IMG/VR virus record: IMGVR_UViG_3300030103_005932
Span: 1 to 64,000 of that record
Source of the DNA: a virus
Reading direction: 5' to 3' (one strand)
Length of the DNA: 64,000 nucleotides
In this document: one piece after another, positions 62,383 to 64,000 of the stretch
How the letters are laid out: every line of letters starts with the position of its first letter
Numbering within the stretch: position 1 is the first letter of the stretch
Position numbers and translations under genes: made by a program
The notes under the pieces: model-generated
Told to the model about the DNA's origin: nothing
Database searches by the model: none
The model's input: the letters and a program-made list of their open reading frames with translations, nothing else

Positions 62383-62706
62383 GTGACCTACACAGTCAAC
62401 GACAAGTGTATAATGTGTAAACACACCGACTGTGTCACGGTATGCCCTGTTGACTGCTTTTACGAAGGAGAGAATATGCTTGTCATTAACCCAGACGAGT
62501 GTATTGATTGCGGAGTTTGTGAACCAGAGTGTCCAGAGGACGCAATATTGCCAGACACAGATCCTGAAGGTGCCAAGTGGGTGGAGTTCAATGGCAAGTG
62601 GTCGCAGGAATGGGCAGTGCTTACAGAAAAGAAAGACCCTATGCCCGACTACGAAAAGCACTCGGGAGAAGAAGGAAGGTTAGAGAAATATTTTAAGGAC
62701 AAATAA
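62383..62706 (+). CDS. 7Fe ferredoxin (FdxA-type)
   Basis: 107 residues with a GTG start. Cysteines at 9, 12, 17, 21, 25 and at 40, 43, 46, 50 form the [17 protein letters not shown] then [11 protein letters not shown] arrangement of [3Fe-4S][4Fe-4S] ferredoxins. The size and C-terminal extension match FdxA. It carries electrons, perhaps to the radical SAM enzymes, the ribonucleotide reductase or Fe-S repair. It overlaps its neighbour at one base. Confidence 0.9.
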   Translation: MTYTVNDKCIMCKHTDCVTVCPVDCFYEGENMLVINPDECIDCGVCEPECPEDAILPDTDPEGAKWVEFNGKWSQEWAVLTEKKDPMPDYEKHSGEEGRLEKYFKDK

Positions 62707-62897
62707 TGAAAAACAAAAAGAAATCAAAATGGCAAATCAAACGAGAGAAACAAGCCAGCCAAAATTCACAGTTCGATCCCAAGATCCATCAACTAGGTAG
62801 AGAAGGATTTGGATTTCAAATGAAGAAAGACATAAAGGCAACACCCGAAGAACTGTCAGGCAAGAACTTGCCTTTCACAAACAACAATGATAATTGA
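62706..62897 (+). CDS. small basic hypothetical protein
   Basis: 63 residues, lysine-rich N-terminus (KNKKKSKWQIKREKQASQNS). Overlaps the ferredoxin stop by one base and the SufE gene by 11 bp. No motif recognised. Its conserved place between Fdx and SufE suggests co-function, not yet known. Confidence 0.55.
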   Translation: MKNKKKSKWQIKREKQASQNSQFDPKIHQLGREGFGFQMKKDIKATPEELSGKNLPFTNNNDN

Positions 62898-63288
62898 TCG
62901 TATCAAAGAAATGGGAGATAATTTGGCCTTGTTGGAGGGACATGACAGGTTACAGTATCTGGTTGATAAGGCAAAAGAAGTGGAACCTTTGCCAGATGCG
63001 GCAAAGACTGAAATAAACAGGATACACGGTTGTGCCAGTAAACTGTGGATCATAGGTGGAGCCGATATCGAAAACAAAATGAGATACCAAGTGGACGGTG
63101 ATGCATTCATAACAAAAGGCACTGCCAAAGTGGTCACTGATATTGTTAACGGAGCAGACAAAAAGGAAGTAGCAGGATTGACTGTTGAAAGTTTTACTGC
63201 ATTAGGCATTAAAGAACTGCTGACACTCCAGAGACAGAACGGCCTAGGTGAGTTAATTAACAGGATTATAAGGATAGCAAATGATTGA
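62887..63288 (+). CDS. sufE: SufE-type sulfur acceptor
   Basis: 133 residues. The active-site cysteine is Cys 49 in RIHGCASKLWI, in the position of the SufE Cys that accepts persulphide from SufS. Length and fold match SufE. Here there is no sufS, so it would act on host SufS. With SufT downstream it forms an Fe-S assembly pair, useful for the phage ferredoxin and radical SAM enzymes. Confidence 0.9.
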   Translation: MIIDRIKEMGDNLALLEGHDRLQYLVDKAKEVEPLPDAAKTEINRIHGCASKLWIIGGADIENKMRYQVDGDAFITKGTAKVVTDIVNGADKKEVAGLTVESFTALGIKELLTLQRQNGLGELINRIIRIAND

Positions 63289-63679
63289 AACCCCTCCTGG
63301 ATGGACACCACAACCTAACGCATCGATAGATCCGCAACTAAAAACAGATCTAAATGATATCAAAGAGCATCCGCCAACACAACTAGAATACATGCCAAAG
63401 ATTGTAGAAAAATTAAAAGAGTGTTATGATCCGGAGATTAGTGTAGACATATATAACCTCGGATTGATTTATGATGTTAAGGTTACTGAAGAAGGATACG
63501 TACACGTATTGATGAGCCTAACAAGTGCGTTCTGTCCGGCGGCTGACATGATACCAAGAGATGTACAACAGAAAATTGAAAGCATTCCAAATCTAAAATG
63601 CAAAGTAAAGATCACAATGCAACCTCAGTGGGGAAGAGACATGATCAATCCTGAGATAAGGGAGTTAATGGGATTATGA
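63281..63679 (+). CDS. SufT/MIP18 (DUF59) Fe-S assembly protein
   Basis: 132 residues. DUF59 signature DPEISVDIYNLGLIYDVKV (DPEx..xxDLGL..), and SLTSAFCPAAD in place of the usual TxPxCP cysteine, which is kept. Members help load Fe-S clusters on target proteins. Overlaps sufE by 8 bp and the thyX start. A compact phage Fe-S assembly unit. Function by family. Confidence 0.85.
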   Translation: MIETPPGWTPQPNASIDPQLKTDLNDIKEHPPTQLEYMPKIVEKLKECYDPEISVDIYNLGLIYDVKVTEEGYVHVLMSLTSAFCPAADMIPRDVQQKIESIPNLKCKVKITMQPQWGRDMINPEIRELMGL

Positions 63680-64000
63680 TAAAAGTAGAACTGATCGACA
63701 GAATGGGCACAGACTTATCCGTAGTCAATGCGGCTAGGGTAAGTTATGCCAAAACAAAAGAAGTATTCGATGTAAAAGACGAGAAACTAATCAAGTATCT
63801 AGCAGAGCATGAACATTGGTCACCTTTCGCACACGCATCAATACAGTTTAGGATAAAGGCGCCTATATTTGTTGCAAGGCAACTTGTCAAACATCAAGTG
63901 GGTCTTGTGTGGAACGAGGTGTCGAGAAGGTACGTTGATGATGAACCAGAATTCTACACACCAACATCATGGCGTGGTAGGCCCAAGAATAGTAAACAGG
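63676..64000 (+). CDS. thyX: FAD-dependent thymidylate synthase ThyX (partial, runs off the right edge)
   Basis: About 108 residues visible, then the edge. The block AEHEHWSPFAHASIQFRIKA with VARQLVKHQVGLVWNEVSRR gives the ThyX motif (RHRxxSxNExSxRY is KHQVGLVWNEVSRRY here). Makes dTMP with FAD and NADPH, supporting DNA synthesis with NrdAB. The start overlaps the sufT stop as ATGA. Confidence 0.9.
   Translation, partial: MIKVELIDRMGTDLSVVNAARVSYAKTKEVFDVKDEKLIKYLAEHEHWSPFAHASIQFRIKAPIFVARQLVKHQVGLVWNEVSRRYVDDEPEFYTPTSWRGRPKNSKQ

Noticed and set aside
1-64000. CRISPR arrays, insertion sequences, integrase or tRNA genes
   Set aside because: None seen: no evenly spaced long repeats, no transposase or integrase motifs, and no cloverleaf noticed on reading; a tRNAscan run would settle tRNAs.

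Overview
The window reads as a 64-kb piece of a large, A+T-rich, lytic tailed-phage genome. It looks like a T4-type marine myovirus that probably infects an alphaproteobacterium, with the SAR11 group as one candidate. The phage evidence is tight gene packing with ATGA/TAATG overlaps, many small genes without known family, a tail fibre/spike, a PAAR tip protein, wall-degrading enzymes, class Ia ribonucleotide reductase, ThyX, an ATP-dependent DNA ligase, and T4-type late promoters (TATAAATA/TAAATA). The host inference rests on a circularly permuted tmRNA gene of the type known from alphaproteobacteria, a bc1-type cytochrome b, a DUF1178 protein, and proteins resembling rickettsial/alphaproteobacterial surface antigens. 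No terminase, portal or major capsid gene lies in the window.

Layout. (1) 1-13.3 kb, minus strand: about 34 small genes in operons driven by near-identical sigma70-like promoters (TTGACG, 16 bp, TATACT/TATAAT), several followed by the same AGGAGTTGAA leader. Recognisable genes are the DNA ligase, a SleB-type hydrolase, an SGNH-like protein and an Api92/YubB-like protein. (2) 13.4-14.8 kb, plus strand: a short operon with the same promoter and leader. (3) 14.9-22.2 kb: a basic KPSTCF protein, a UDP-sugar dehydrogenase homologue, and a minus-strand operon of radical SAM, LmbE/PIG-L deacetylase, glycosyltransferase and two SGNH proteins, then a single-gene unit and a DUF1178 protein. (4) 22.2-37.8 kb: mostly late-type genes (virion, KxDG nucleotidyltransferase-like, methyltransferase, two more radical SAM proteins, a PD-(D/E)XK nuclease, the tail spike), plus a 10-cysteine metallothionein-like peptide. 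(5) 38-42.8 kb: nrdA, nrdB and a complete cytochrome b. (6) 42.8-46 kb: PAAR protein, a structural protein, and the permuted tmRNA. (7) 46-57.7 kb: ParB-like protein, DegT aminotransferase, a candidate structured leader RNA, SDR, glucosaminidase, a fourth radical SAM protein, an envelope-protein cluster and a long coiled-coil membrane protein. (8) 57.7-64 kb, plus strand: ClpX, bS21, an asparagine-synthase homologue, Hsp20, ClpS, glutaredoxin, 7Fe ferredoxin, SufE, SufT/DUF59 and ThyX.

Taken together, the phage appears equipped to take over host respiration (cytochrome b), Fe-S supply (Grx, Fdx, SufE, SufT), nucleotide synthesis (NrdAB, ThyX), translation (bS21, tmRNA), proteolysis (ClpX, ClpS, Hsp20) and surface glycans. 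The most unusual items are the cytochrome b, the permuted tmRNA, a dispersed palindromic motif with about 15.5-bp phasing beside the early promoters, and the widespread placement of promoters so close to start codons that many transcripts should be leaderless.
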